From assembly GCA_018257865.1 (NCBI GenBank), contig JAEUBA010000003.1, positions 1 through 64,000 of the forward strand: a stretch of DNA of 64,000 nucleotides. Direction: 5' to 3'. The stretch comes from Stereocaulon alpinum (lineage: Eukaryota > Ascomycota > Lecanoromycetes > Lecanorales > Stereocaulaceae). The position numbers and the translations under genes are program-made. Below, piece by piece: positions 23,277 to 35,331 of the stretch (positions are counted from its first letter, which is position 1; each line of letters opens with the position of its first letter). The notes beneath the pieces are model-generated. The model worked only from the letters and a program-made list of their open reading frames with translations, was not told the DNA's origin and ran no database searches.

Positions 23277-26200
23277 ATGAATGCTACCGATGCTTTGAAC
23301 GCCATTGCCACGAATAATGGGTCACAAGTTGCGGAGCCGCCGTGGGGTCTGAAGTTGCTTTACGATGGAGATGATCCCCTTGTAGAGTGAGTCAGCTAGG
23401 CTTTCTTGTGCGATTTCGAAGGATTTTCGTAGATGGAAGAAAGCGCCAAGGGCAAGCCTGCAGGGTCTTCACCTCAGCAAGTGGCGAGGGTGCTACTCAG
23501 CGGGTTGTCCAAGCGAGGCATTCCACCAAAATCACATGTATTGCGTGGGGCGTCTCATGCTTAGCATCCTTCAAGTGTCCACGTTCCTAAGTGGCAGTTC
23601 GCCTTAGCACCGACGTATCATGGTCGAGGACTATTCCAATCAAAGCCACCTCCACTCAACAACGTCTCCATCATGCGCATATTCTGATTCGCGCTACTAC
23701 TGACCATTGATTAGCATTGTTGCGGTCCACGGACTTAATGGTCAACGGGAACGAACCTGGACATTTGAGGGCACAAACAAGGGCACAAATAAGGATGTCC
23801 TCTGGCTGCGAGACCTCTTACCAGCCAGAACCCCGAGAGCCCGTATATGGACGTGGGGTTACGACTCACGAACCCATAGTAAGAGTCATCAGGATCACTT
23901 GATCAAGAAATCGCTGTATGAACACGGCCGAGATTTGGTCATTGACCTTGACAATGAACGCCGTGCTAGCAATTCATATCAGAGACCAATCATGTTTATC
24001 ACGCATAGTCTTGGAGGGATTTTAGTGAAATCCGTAAGTCTAAAAGTTATGTATAAGCAAGGGTATCGTTCATCTCGAAGACGGGAGCATTTCCCAAGTA
24101 GTTTGCATATCGGAAAGTCACTACTCGTCCGTGGTCTGGGTTTTTGCAGACTTCTTAGCGTTCTCACCGCGATCATAGGTGATTGTCTTGGCTATATGGC
24201 AGTTGCGTGTTGATTCAGAATCTCATGAAAATATCTTCTGACATTCTGTGCAGGCGTTACTCCACTCTGATCGAATGAGAGAGGGACATCTGGAGAAGGA
24301 GCGGTCTATCAAATTATCCACCTACGGAATCATCTTCATGGGCACGCCGCATCAAGGTGGGCAAGGCGTGAGTGTTGGAAAGATTATGCTCAATGTCGCA
24401 AAGATCCAGGGCCATACGAGCGACGGTCTTTTGAAGCACTTGGAACAACACTCTGAGTTCCTGCAGCAACAATTATCCGAGTTCACAGCCATCAGTCAAG
24501 ACTTTGACATCAGCTTCGCATATGAAACGAAGCCTACTCCTATCATTGGAGGTACGGCCAAATTTGTTGTACCAGAATGGTCTGCTGTTGTCCCAGGCAC
24601 TCCAAATGCAGCACGCTTCGGCATCAATGATGATCACAGGCGTATGACTAAATTTGCAAACGCCGAGAGTGAAGACTTCAAGAAGATAGCCGGGACTATA
24701 GCTGCCATGATCGACAGAGCAGAAGCCAAGATTGAGAGTAATTGGGAGTGCGAAGCACGAAAGAAAGAGGCGACGTCGAGGGCAAACTCATATATAGTGC
24801 CATTCGAAATTCGGGGTGTCCCCATCGTGAATGCCTATGTTGAGCGTGACCAAGAGATGCGCGTGATGGAGGAGGAGCTCTGCCCGGGAGCAGACTGTGA
24901 AAAACGGAAAGTATTCGTGCTCCACGGTCTTGGAGGAACTGGCAAGACGCAACTTTCACTCGCATATGCCCGAAAGCACCAGACGGACTACACAGCAGTA
25001 TTTTGGCTCAATGGTCAGACACATGAAAGCATCAGGCGGAGCATTGCCGGCATTGCAAGACAATTACCAATGAATCAAATTTCAGCATTTGCGAGGGAGT
25101 ATACCCAGCAAGGGAGCGATCAGCTGGACAAGATCATCGAGGAAGTCCTTGGCTGGTTCAGCAAGAACGGAAATACCAAGTGGCTGCTGATTGTTGACAA
25201 CGTTGACCGGGACAACTCTGCCGAGTTAGAGGATCCAGAAGCCTTCAACATTGATGATTACATACCTCGGACAGATCAAGGGAGCATCATCATTACAACA
25301 CGCCAATTCCGACTTCGGAGTCTAGGGCATGAATTGAAGGTCGGTGCGATGACAACAGCAGAGGGTTTGACGGTTTTAGAGAGCAGGTTGGGTCATACTG
25401 CAATTGGTAAGAAACTTTTTCGGTCTTTCTGGGAACTTTCTCGTATGCGATTGAACCATATGATTGTCGTAGAAAGGACTCGTCTGAGTTTTCGAGATCT
25501 TTGATGAGTAGATGAATCTGAAGGGACTAAAACAAACATCCGCACTGAAGTACCTTCGAATGTTCTGGGGTTCTTGTAACTTGGAGAATGTGTTTTTCTT
25601 GAAATGGTAAAAGTGAAGCAAAAGGATACCTATGCGGCAGTGTGTCTTAGTATTCTGGTTTGACCTTATGGCTACTCGATGCTGCTTTGATCTACTGGGG
25701 AAGACTCGAGAGCTTGGACTTGTACCCATCACCAATTCGCAGGCGAATTCTTACTTTTGTTCTACTTGTAATCTTTGCTGACATTCATCAGGTGCTTCAA
25801 ACGCATCTGCACTGGTAGATCGCTTAGGAGGCCTTCCATTAGCTCTTGCCCAAGCCGCTTCCTACATGCGGGAGACCAACACCAGCATCACAGAATACGT
25901 GCAGTCCTACAACACTTTTTGGGATGAATTAATGAAAGATGAAGCCCATCCAGACCTCGCTCTTCGAGAATACGGGCACCGAAGCGTCTACACCACGTGG
26001 AATATATCCTTTGAGTCTGTTAAGCGAAAGAACGAAGACGCTGCCAAGTTTTTGCAGCTGTGGTCATATCTTGGCAATAGAGATATCTGGTATGAGCTGT
26101 TCAACAAGGAACAGAACCCTGACCTTCATAAATGGTCGGCACCCCCAGGTTGGTTCAAGAGAGTCGTGAGTGGTAAAATCGGGTTTAGGAAAGCTGTGCG

Positions 26201-27452
26201 CGTTTTACTTGCGTACTCATTGATCGAAGCGAAAGAGGACTCTGACGCCTTCGCTATGCATCCAGTGGTCCATGAATGGTGCAGAAACACCATGGATGCT
26301 GATCGGCGCCAAGAAGTGGCATTCTTGGCTGTTACAACTGTCGGGTTCGCGGTGCAGATGGAGGTCGAGGATTGGAGATTGCAGCTTCGGCTTCTGCCAC
26401 ATGCGAGCCAATGTCTTCAGCGGCTGGAGAGTGCGGAAGACAAGACGCTATGTCAAGACGAACAGTTTGACCTCAACAATGCCATTCATAAACTCGGTAT
26501 GCTCCACTTATATCAGACGAAGTTTGCAGAAGCAGAGCGTCTGTTCCAGCGAGTTTTAGATAATCGCGATAGGAATCCACAGCCAGAGCTGGGCGAAAGG
26601 GATCCCACTAGAGAAGCATGCTTTGATTTAAGTTCTATTTACCTGGATCTAGGCAAGCCGGTCGCTGCAGAAGCCATGTTTAAGCTTGCACAGAAAGGAA
26701 GAGAAGTCTCGTCAGGCCTAGATAACTTGGGTTTGATCGAGATGACACGTGTTCTTGGCAGACTTTACCGGGAGCAAGGGAAGCCGGCAGAGGCAGAAGC
26801 CATACTTAAGCGTGCACTATCTGCCTTAACGAGGACATTAGGCCCAGAGCATATGGTCACACTAGGATTTATGTGCGACATTGCTCTTGTGTGTTGGGAT
26901 CAGGGAAACTTAATCGAGGCAGAGCATATGCTCAAGCGCGCACTAGCAGGGTGTGAGAGTGCGCTAGGTCCAGACCACGGATTGAAATTAACCACAATCC
27001 ATGCTCTGGGTATTGTTTATAGGCAACAGGGGGAGATAGCAGAGGCAGAAGCTTCGAATCAACGGGCACTCTCAGGTTTTGAGAAACTCCTTGGCCCACA
27101 TCACCTCTGTACAATGGCTGCAATCCATGAGCTAGGCACCTTGCACGATTGTCGGAATAGGCTGGAGGACGCAGAGGCTGCGTTTCGGCGGGCGTTAGCA
27201 GCGTATCAAAATGCTTTGGGCCCAGAGAACGAGCGCACACTCACTGTATGCAGCCATCTAGGCTATGTCCTCTATCGCCAAGGAAAACTAGTTGAGGCTG
27301 GGCCTATATATGAGCAAACACTGTCAGGCAATAAGAAGATCCTTGGCGCAGATCATCAATGGACAAAGGATGCCGCAAATTACTTGAGCAAAGTCTACAA
27401 GGAACAGGGCAGACTGGCGGAGGCGGAGGCCATTCTGCAATCAATATCGTGA
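23277..27452 (+). CDS. NLR/STAND protein: serine hydrolase - NB-ARC - TPR
   Basis: Model: 23277-23386, 23715-24033, 24254-25406 and 25792-27452, 1080 aa. The introns are long for this genome (328, 220 and 385 bp). Residues ~38-290 form an alpha/beta hydrolase like fungal SesB-type domains: VDIVAVHGLNG, nucleophile elbow THSLGG with Ser135, FMGTPHQGG, and a candidate catalytic His271 in DHRRM. NB-ARC follows: P-loop GLGGTGKT (368-375), Walker B WLLIVDNVD (to 461), IIITTR (488-493), GLPLA (541-545, just after intron 3) and an MHD-like MHPVVHEWC (683-691). Residues ~753-1080 are tandem 42-aa TPR units of the kinesin-light-chain type (LGPEH...LG.VY..QG...EAE). Such proteins act as cytosolic sensors in fungal heterokaryon incompatibility or immunity-like responses; the ligand here is unknown. 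It is tail-to-tail with the NLR at 28232-32594. Confidence 0.93.
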
Positions 27453-28231
27453 GACAGTCGACTTTGATAGCCGCCACCGAGAACATATCGACTGCCATTC
27501 GGCCCGTTGCATGCGTCTAGGATTATCCTGTAAGCCACTCAGTCTACCGAGGACTAAAGGTGTCTTATCACAATCACTCCGTCTCCGGTACCCCACTAAG
27601 GAAACCTCTATCAACTACTACCACAAAATACCAGGACCATCAAAAACACCATGAACTCCTTTTATATGCCGATGCACACACAGCCAGATCTGAGATACAC
27701 GCAGCACAACATCTGCCCCGAGCGCAGCTGTCAGCACTATCCATTACATTCTTTAACCCCTTTCCTGTTAAGAGATTTCACGGCCGTATCACAGTACATT
27801 GACTCAAAGGTTCCAATGGGAGGAGAAGTGGGATTGAAGGTCTAGATCTAAGGGGCGAACGAGTTCTTGATATCTCTGTTCATGGTACAATGAATGATAT
27901 AATGTCTCTTTTTTCTCATAGAGTTTACGGTCAGCAATAATATGATGCTATTCAATACAGGGCTGGTGACACGAATCAGCTGATCTTCAAACCAGTAGCG
28001 TATTGTTTCTGCTGGAGATCTGATGACTTACGCAGATAGTAACCAATCACACAGCAATACTGACAGAGCTGCGACTGGAGCTCATGCCATCAACTCCGTT
28101 AGATCATCCAGCAAACGAGCCCTGTCAGTTCGTACGAAAGCAGCTCTTCCCATTGCAAATGGGGCGTCAGATCCAATCAAAACATACACGATCATGGATC
28201 TATACTGGTTGAGGACAAGACTCCGTCAAGA
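27453..28231. other. Intergenic between convergent NLR genes
   Basis: 779 bp between two stop codons. Only short unsupported frames (around 27560-27845 and 28023-28334) occur. It holds the two 3' ends. Confidence 0.5.
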
Positions 28232-31200
28232 TCAGCCCCCAGCCCCTTCCATCCCATCTGCAACCCCCATCCGCAACACCTCTAGCACAGCCAGCCGTTT
28301 CTCCTCCTTCGCCATCATAAAGGGAGAAAGCTGATCCACATCTTCCTCATGCGCACTGACCCCCTCCACAAGTAACAACCGCACAACGTCCACAAACCCA
28401 TTATGACAAGGCCACCAAAGCAAGTTCCTCCCATTTGCAGTCTTCGCCTTCAGATCGACCAGACCTATATCTAGCAGCTGTTGTACAACACGTACATGGC
28501 CTTCGCTAGCAGCATGCCATAGAGGAGATCGCCCGATCCAATCACGCATGTCGGGTTTGATACCCGGTCTTGAAAGTAAGAGAGCCATGGCATCGGCCTT
28601 GCCATCGATGGCTGCTGCATGCCAGGCGGAGCTGAAGTCGCCGCCTCTTGTGTTCACGTCGAGGCCGGATTCCAGTATTGCCTTCATTGTTGATATATCT
28701 CCCGTCTCCAAGGCATCAAAGAAATCCTTAACATTATGAGCCAACGCCATGGCTTCTCTGATCCGCTGCTCCAGTTGCTCCGAGAACGTCGTTGGCTGTC
28801 CCGGTGGCTCAGACTCTTGGATCAGAGGGGCGAGATCGAGCGCTAGGAGCTGCCGCACTATGTTCACATGACCGCCTGAGGCTGCTAGCATCACAGCGGA
28901 GCCATAGTCTCCACAATTGCTCTTGGTGTCGGCGCCCTTGGAGAGTAATAGCGTAACCACAGCCTCATGGCCTTGGGAAGCTGCTGCTTGCAGCGTGCTA
29001 CCGTACTCTCCTCCTCTTGCGTTGATACTTGCTCCGGCATCCAATAGTCGCTTAACGATCTTCTTATTACCGGTAAATGTGGCGGCTTGCAGCGCATCAT
29101 AGTATCGGCAGTCCGTTGGATGGATGTTCACATTGGCACCGGCACCCAGTAGTATATCAATGATGTCTTCGTTAGCGTTTGAAAGCTGAGCAGCGGTATG
29201 AAGCGCGGTGCCGTATTCCCCCTCTGCGATATCGACATCTGCTCCACGAGCCAGTATTGCTTGAATTATATAAGTCTTACCGCTGAAAGCTGCAGCGGAT
29301 AGAGCATTGCCGAACCTTCCTTGCCCGTAGATGCTCACATCAGCTCCAAGTTCCAGCAGCTGATCAACTAGTGTTTCATGGCCCATGGCAGCTGCTGCCT
29401 GGAGTAGGGTTCCGTAGCGGCTACCAATGCAGTTTACATCGAACCCTTGCCGGATAAGTAATGTCACCCAGTTGGCGAGGTTATATTCGGCGGCCACATG
29501 TCCGAGTGTTGTAGTCGACCCGCGCCGCTCGACGTATTTCCGTGTCAGGTTTAGATCAGCCAAAGGCCTCCAGACATGGAAAGAGCGTTCTATACTGTTC
29601 ATTGCCTGCTCCGATGGTGGGATCGAGGCACTAGAGAGTACAGCCCTCGTACTATGCTCGAAGATGCTATCAACGCAGTATTCCAGGAAAGGGAAAGACT
29701 TATAGAGAGGGTTGGCCACCTCCACAGCTGCTCGCCGTTCGACGGGTTCTCCTTGATCAGTATTGAAGGTAAGACTAAGGAGTTCTTCAAAGCGTAGATG
29801 ATTGATGCAAGTCGTGGCTAGGTAGCGATGGCTTTCTCCACTTGGTGAATCGCCCAGCGAGCTATCAAGAATTGCAAAGCCCTGATGATGAAGTAGGAAT
29901 TCTTTGACCGAGCCATGGATGAACTCCACATGATCTATTGAAGTGGTTTGTGAGTCATCCGAGCCCTGATTTCCACCATCGTACCGCCTCATCTCAATGA
30001 GACCTTTGGTTCTTGCCCGGATCAACTTCTCCATCTGATCGTCCGAGGGGACGAACGTGGGTGAGGTAAGTACTTGCTGATGTGACTTATGATTGGACGT
30101 CCGGCCGATCTCCACGGCGAACCTTAGTTCCTTCATACTTATGGCCCGCTTGGAGAATGCTACCCACTGCATGATGCGCACGGCTTCCTCCGGACGATCA
30201 TCCTTGATAGCTACCAAGATCCGTCGTATGAGGTCGTTCAATTGCTTTGGAAGATCTCGAACCATTTGCAACATCCGGTGTACCGTCTCACCTTCGTCTC
30301 TGGCCTTCGTGATCGTATTTACTACGAGGACCACCCATAGGAAGACTCCAGAAGCTCTTCTTGTAATTTCTGCGGCCAAACGTTCCAAGCCAGGGAAAGC
30401 GTCACTCGGACGAAGCCAGCGCTCAATGTATTTCACAATGTCAGACTTGTTGTGTTTATCGAGATGCACTTCGAGACAACGTTCCAAAGGGACGGTCGGA
30501 TAATGTCGGCTTGAGAAACATACCCTGACTGCTGGCTTTTCGGGTGTGGAGGATGAAAGGAGATCTTGAACGAAGTTAATGACCATCCCCAAATCCGTCT
30601 CATCGCATTCGTCTACAGCGTCAATGATTAGGAACAAGGGTTTCCTCTGTTTTTCCATAGACATGTTCCAGAAGCGATCCCTCAACTCTTCCGCATGCCA
30701 GTTCCAATCCGTGCCGTGCAGGTAGACTTTACGTCGATAGAATGGCAAAAAGCTCTCTAGTAGGTGTTTCTCTTGTTGTAAAAGCTGGCAGAGCAGTGAT
30801 CGCAATAGCCCGAGCATCGTCACCTCCAGTCTATTGTTGCCCCGGCTGTTGAAGAAGAACTGTAGCACAACGATGCCTTTTTCGTATCTCACAGACTCGA
30901 GCTCTTTGATCATCATTTTCATCAAGGTAGATTTGCCCGCACCTGGCTTACCCCTGATACACAAGAGGCTACTTTGTTGACAAGATGCTTCGAGGTCAAT
31001 CCAGGCAGTATATTCCGCTTGGCGAAAAAGCCATTGACAAGTCCCGTCTAGGGCCTTGAAGACACTGAAAAAGCGTGCATCTATCTCCGAGAACGAAAGA
31101 GACTGCAGGCACCCTATAGCGGAGATTGTCAGTCGGCCACGAATTGTATAGGTGAATGTGAGTACCTTGCTCCTCATCCGACCAATATTCCGCTACTTTG

Positions 31201-32594
31201 CTTGCCTATGAGTCAAGTCTGTTACCATAGAAGGATCATCATGCTTTACCTTGAGGCACGCTTGCTGTTACTTTCTGCAATTGTTGCTTCCGCAAGAAAA
31301 TATCTTCCACTAGATTCCTCAACTCCCCACCGACTTGCACATAGCCAGGATCGGTCTGGCTCGCGAATTTACACATCTCCATATGGTTCGCATTTATATG
31401 TTCCGCTCGTTCACGCGGATCGTCCAGTGAGGAAGAGAAGTCCGGAACAACCTGACAACCGTGAACATTTACTCTTATTCTCTTCTGGTGAATATTTGCA
31501 CAAGACCTTTTCATTCAACCCCTGAAGCCCCTTCAATCCCTTTGCCTCCTGGAAAGTCTTCACCGTAAACCGTCCTTGTCTCCATTGGCGCGTGAACTCC
31601 TCCCGAGCCATCTCGAGCTCGGGACTGTTGTACCGCAATGATTGAACGCTGCTTTCGTTTGTGTCCATACCGGTTGCAGCTGCAACACGGCGTAATATAT
31701 CACCCATCTGTGCATAGCCGCTACCACGGTGTGGTGTTCCAAGAAAGACTATTGCACTCAAAGAAGACTGAAAATCTTTGAGCTCTGCCTCTTCAGCGAT
31801 TTCGGCTCGGCGGAGTGACTGGGATGATGGTTGCGGTCAACATCCGAGATGGTGAAGGGCATTCTATCAACCAAGACATACCTCTTTGACCACGATGCCT
31901 ATCTAAATCAACCTACAAGCCTAGAATATTTGAATGGAAAGACTGTAGGAAAGTATGATGCACGTACCACCGAGTGAGTGCGCAACAAATACCAAAGGTC
32001 GAGACCGCTGCAAGGAATGTTACCTCATTGAGAACAAGCCCGTGGCTCTTTGCACGGCAAAAAAGACGATATGTAGCGGTACTTACGCAGGTTTTGCGAT
32101 TCCGTGTCAGGGCGAACAGCAGGTCCTTCGCATGAGCAGATACATTGTTCTGGCTTACTGCATCCCCAAAGAAATTTGCAATAGCCGAGTCGTACCCGAA
32201 CGTGAGAATACGAGCGTTGGGGCAGTCTCTGGCTAGAAGCTCCGCAGGCCAGAAAACGTCAGACGATCTCTGATCGACTGAGTGCTCATTGCTGTTTGCT
32301 TCTCTTGGACCAAAGCCCAGACGCTGCCTCCATCCTCTCTTAGAGATACCGGTCTGTTCTGACTTGATTGAATTATGACCTATGTGCTTAGTCCACGTGA
32401 ACTTAGGATGCCCTTGCAAGCCATGTACAAAGACAACACTGGATATAATAATCAGTTCTGGCGGTGCTTCGAGTACCAAATATAGAAATGAGCACGAAAT
32501 AAGAACACTAATTCACTTACTCAACGATTGCTTGTTCTGGCGAAGGTTCGTACAGCGTCGATAAACCCACGCTGGCCACCGCCTTGGGGCCCAT
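28232..32594 (-). CDS. NLR/STAND protein: serine hydrolase - NACHT - ankyrin repeats
   Basis: Model: complement of 28232-31113, 31166-31205, 31272-31451, 31507-31818, 31882-31898, 31968-32007, 32087-32438 and 32521-32594, eight exons, 1298 aa. Residues ~25-300 are an alpha/beta hydrolase: VVFVHGLQGHPKFTW, FGYDS, nucleophile elbow AHSLGG with Ser153, FLGTPHRGSGYA, and the conserved INANHMEMCKF block with the probable catalytic His. A short linker (YWSDEEQGCLQSLSF) leads to NACHT: P-loop GKPGAGKST (393-401) and LFLIIDAVDECDE (498-510). From ~875 on are ankyrin repeats (TLLQAAAAMGHETLVDQLLE and similar). Exon 5 of the catalytic region is only 17 nt. The exon 6/7 boundary is the least certain splice. 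Likely a non-self-recognition or cell-death regulator by family; its role here is inferred. Confidence 0.93.
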
Positions 32595-33516
32595 TTCTAG
32601 GCTTGTTGAATACTGTTCAACCAAATTTGAAAGATGGCAATACAATCATCTGCAATGGCAACATTTTCTCATGGACAAAAGCCGTGGAGTATGGATAGTA
32701 TTACTGACGGCAGCACTGGCAGTGCACAGCCTTCCTTGACGCTGGCATTTGAAGGGCGCCTAGGCAGAATACCAAGAATTATTCTAGAAAACCGCCCTGT
32801 TTCTCTGAAGGCAGCAGCAGCACGCTAGGAGGGTATTCGGTAATAGTCAGGATCGTCAGCAATATTTCAGTAGCCAATAGATTGCTGTCAAGAACGAATC
32901 ACGACCGACCTGTCACGGCCAAGCGCTTAGGTTAAGCGGATCCCATTCTGGATCATCGGAACAGCCACAGGCAACGGGAAATAAGCTTGATGCTTACAAA
33001 TTAGGTAGTAGCAATAGATTCTGATGATACGGGTAGCTCCACTCCAGAAAATCTAGTGCGAACAGTCCAGAGGAACGTAGAAGTTTTAGGGCCGATGGCG
33101 CCCGAGGAGCTGCCGAGTTTCGGCCATGGCCCCACCTAGAGCAACCAATTCCTTGCGTTGACTTAGGACGGAGGAAGCCGGTCGACAGCCTAAGGTATGA
33201 GACTCGTGAGGGTACCTTGAGGTTGGGAAGTGACAACGTAGGGGCTTGCAACGGGCCGAATCGGTTTCGGACTCCTCACCAACGCAATTACAGAACAAAA
33301 GTACCTCGTTGAGAGCTGAGACTTAGGGTATTGGATACAGTGGGATCTCATCGACATGTCTACGAGCGCGACGCACAACGCACTTTTCTACGCGTGGATC
33401 ACAGAACCTCGATAAAGCATTAAGACAAACATCACACTAACCGAGACATGAAAATGTACTAAATAACACCGTTACTGTGCAGAGATGGCTATTCATTTAG
33501 GTGAACAAGATATTAA
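32595..33516. other. Intergenic upstream of the NACHT gene
   Basis: 922 bp with only short scattered frames. No gene is supported. Confidence 0.45.
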
Positions 33517-34335
33517 TCAACTCCCAACGGCCAGAGTATTACAAACCGACACATAAGACATAGCGCTTGTCAGGACGTTGAAAGTCCCACTACCTGCAGG
33601 CAGAACGGTGCCGTCCAGATACAAAACATCATTGCCGTATTGATCTTTGCCCCAGCTCTCCGGACCAATGCTAGTATGGCGAGACTTGGAGTACGAGCAC
33701 CTGCCTTTACCGTTCTTAGCCTGAACCAATGGCAGTCCCTCATCCCATCGCTGAGAGGGATTGACCCAATCGGTATCAATGCTGCCTGGCAATGCGAGGT
33801 CCTCAACGAATACCGTGGCGTTCGCGAAAGGGAGTTCGATCTCGGTATAATTCTTAAGGGGAGAATAGGGTCGTACGCCAAGAGCGAAGACGTTCTGTTT
33901 GCCGAGATTATGAATCTCTTGCCATACCAGGGAGCAGAACTCGCTGTGCTGGACAGCGTCTGGCTGAGGATCGGTCGAATACTCGTATGCTCTCATGGTC
34001 CCGTCAGGAGCTGCGAAGAAGTATTTCCCGCGCATGGCAGAGACGTTCCCTGGCCGCTTGGGTGCCATAACTTGGTACGTTGGGTGGTTGGAACCACGAA
34101 TTGTTTCATAGACCATGATGTGGGCCTCAGGAACGTTGAAGTGTTTATGGAGCAAGTGAATCGAGAACACATCATTCAGATCGTAGTCGGCGATGAGCTT
34201 TAACAATATGTTCCTAGCTTTTTCGGCTTCAGCCTTTTGTGTGGCTTCGTGGGCGTCTGAGACGTGTGGTAGAGCGTTATAGTCTGATGACGAGATAGGA
34301 AGCTGGCTCAATGATGTCTCGAACCCGGAGGGCAT
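33517..34335 (-). CDS. Conserved-looking fungal protein of unknown function
   Basis: A single exon of 272 aa from the ATG at 34335 (MPSGFETSLSQLPISSSDYN). I do not recognise a named domain. Visible stretches include LNDVFSIHLLHKHFNVPEAH, KRPGNVSAMRGKYFFAAPDG and EFCSLVWQEIHNLGKQNVFALG, a pattern seen in uncharacterised filamentous-fungus proteins that occur in many copies. No signal peptide or membrane segment is evident from this start. The frame stays open upstream to an ATG at 34590, which lies inside the terminal repeat of a transposon; that longer form would add 85 residues and is considered less likely. Confidence 0.65.
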   Translation of the reverse strand: MPSGFETSLSQLPISSSDYNALPHVSDAHEATQKAEAEKARNILLKLIADYDLNDVFSIHLLHKHFNVPEAHIMVYETIRGSNHPTYQVMAPKRPGNVSAMRGKYFFAAPDGTMRAYEYSTDPQPDAVQHSEFCSLVWQEIHNLGKQNVFALGVRPYSPLKNYTEIELPFANATVFVEDLALPGSIDTDWVNPSQRWDEGLPLVQAKNGKGRCSYSKSRHTSIGPESWGKDQYGNDVLYLDGTVLPAGSGTFNVLTSAMSYVSVCNTLAVGS

Positions 34336-34548
34336 GATGCAACAGCTTAGTGGGCGTTGGGCGATGAAGAGTCTAGGGTCAAAGTAGAGCGGGACGTAGA
34401 AGACAGGAAAGGCTACGACAGACTGTTGAAAAACTCTGAAAGGGACAAGACTCGCAAAGGGATCAGGGCGCCCCGTTAAGCAATCAGCTCGCGTGCATGA
34501 GTTCAGTGTCACATCGACGGAGACCGTCTTTGTTGCTGGCAACTTTGG

Positions 34549-34759
34549 TACGGCAGCGTATATTGACCATTCTATCAAAACTCCGAACATCTTCAACTGA
34601 CACCCCTATCAACTTTTTTGAAATTTAACTATACTGCTTATAGGGCTCAGTACACCTATCCTGCGGGCGTAATAATTAGTTAACTATAGTTCTTGCTACT
34701 CCTGTCTATTTAGAACGTCCTGGATCGTTGCCGCTAGCTGCGACGTCGCTACCGCTAAG
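34549..34759 (+). repeat. Left terminal inverted repeat
   Basis: It pairs with 35114-35331 on the opposite strand. Long shared blocks include the stretch around 34645-34735 (CAGTACACCTATCCTGCGGG and onward). Confidence 0.85.
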
Positions 34760-35113
34760 GCCGCTACTATAAATTGCAGGCCCTCCGCAACCTATATATC
34801 TATTTAGTATCCCCATCTACCAATCGACAGCGGTTGCCACGCAGTACTGAGGCGCTACTAACGTATAAGAACCTCTGTAGGAATACGTATACGTATACCA
34901 ATAGGCGTATAGGCGGGCGGTAGGGCGGAGACCTGACTATATAATAGCAGGGTTAAGACACAGCCCGCCCAGCCACTTATAGACGTAGAATAGTATATAG
35001 AAGCAGGGCGGAAGGCTTATAGGATATTAGGATTACTGTAGGAGGTAGTCAGCGCGGTCTATAATTTATTTGAGTAGAGATACTAGATCACTAAATATAC
35101 GCATGTTAATAGT

Positions 35114-35331
35114 TTAGCGGCGGCGACGTTACAGCCAGCGGCAACGATCCAGGACGTTCTAAATAGACAGGAGTAGCAAGAACTATAGTTAATTAATTAT
35201 TACGCCCGCAGGATAGGTGTACTGAGCCCTGTAAGCAATATAGTTGAACTTTTGAAATTTCAGAAAAGTTGGTGGGGTGTCAGTTGAAGATGTTCGGAGT
35301 TTTGATAGAATGGTCAACATGTGCTGCCGTA
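35114..35331 (-). repeat. Right terminal inverted repeat
   Basis: Inverted copy of 34549-34759, with scattered transitions and one ~10-bp length difference near 35248-35262. Confidence 0.85.

Larger units (their letters stand above)
34549..35331. mobile_element. 783-bp non-autonomous inverted-repeat DNA transposon (MITE-like)
   Basis: Two arms of about 210-218 bp, 34549-34759 and 35114-35331, are near-perfect inverted copies starting TACGGCAGC. They differ mainly by C/T or G/A changes and one ~10-bp indel. The element is bounded by a direct repeat TTTGG at 34544-34548 and 35332-35336, a likely 5-bp target-site duplication. The interior is AT-rich with no transposase. The superfamily is not assigned. 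It sits 213 bp upstream of the start at 34335. Confidence 0.85.

Noticed and set aside
24034..24253. Reading the NB-ARC NLR as a frameshifted pseudogene
   Set aside because: All apparent breaks coincide with GT-AG introns that restore phase and conserved motifs; no unexplained stop or frameshift remains.
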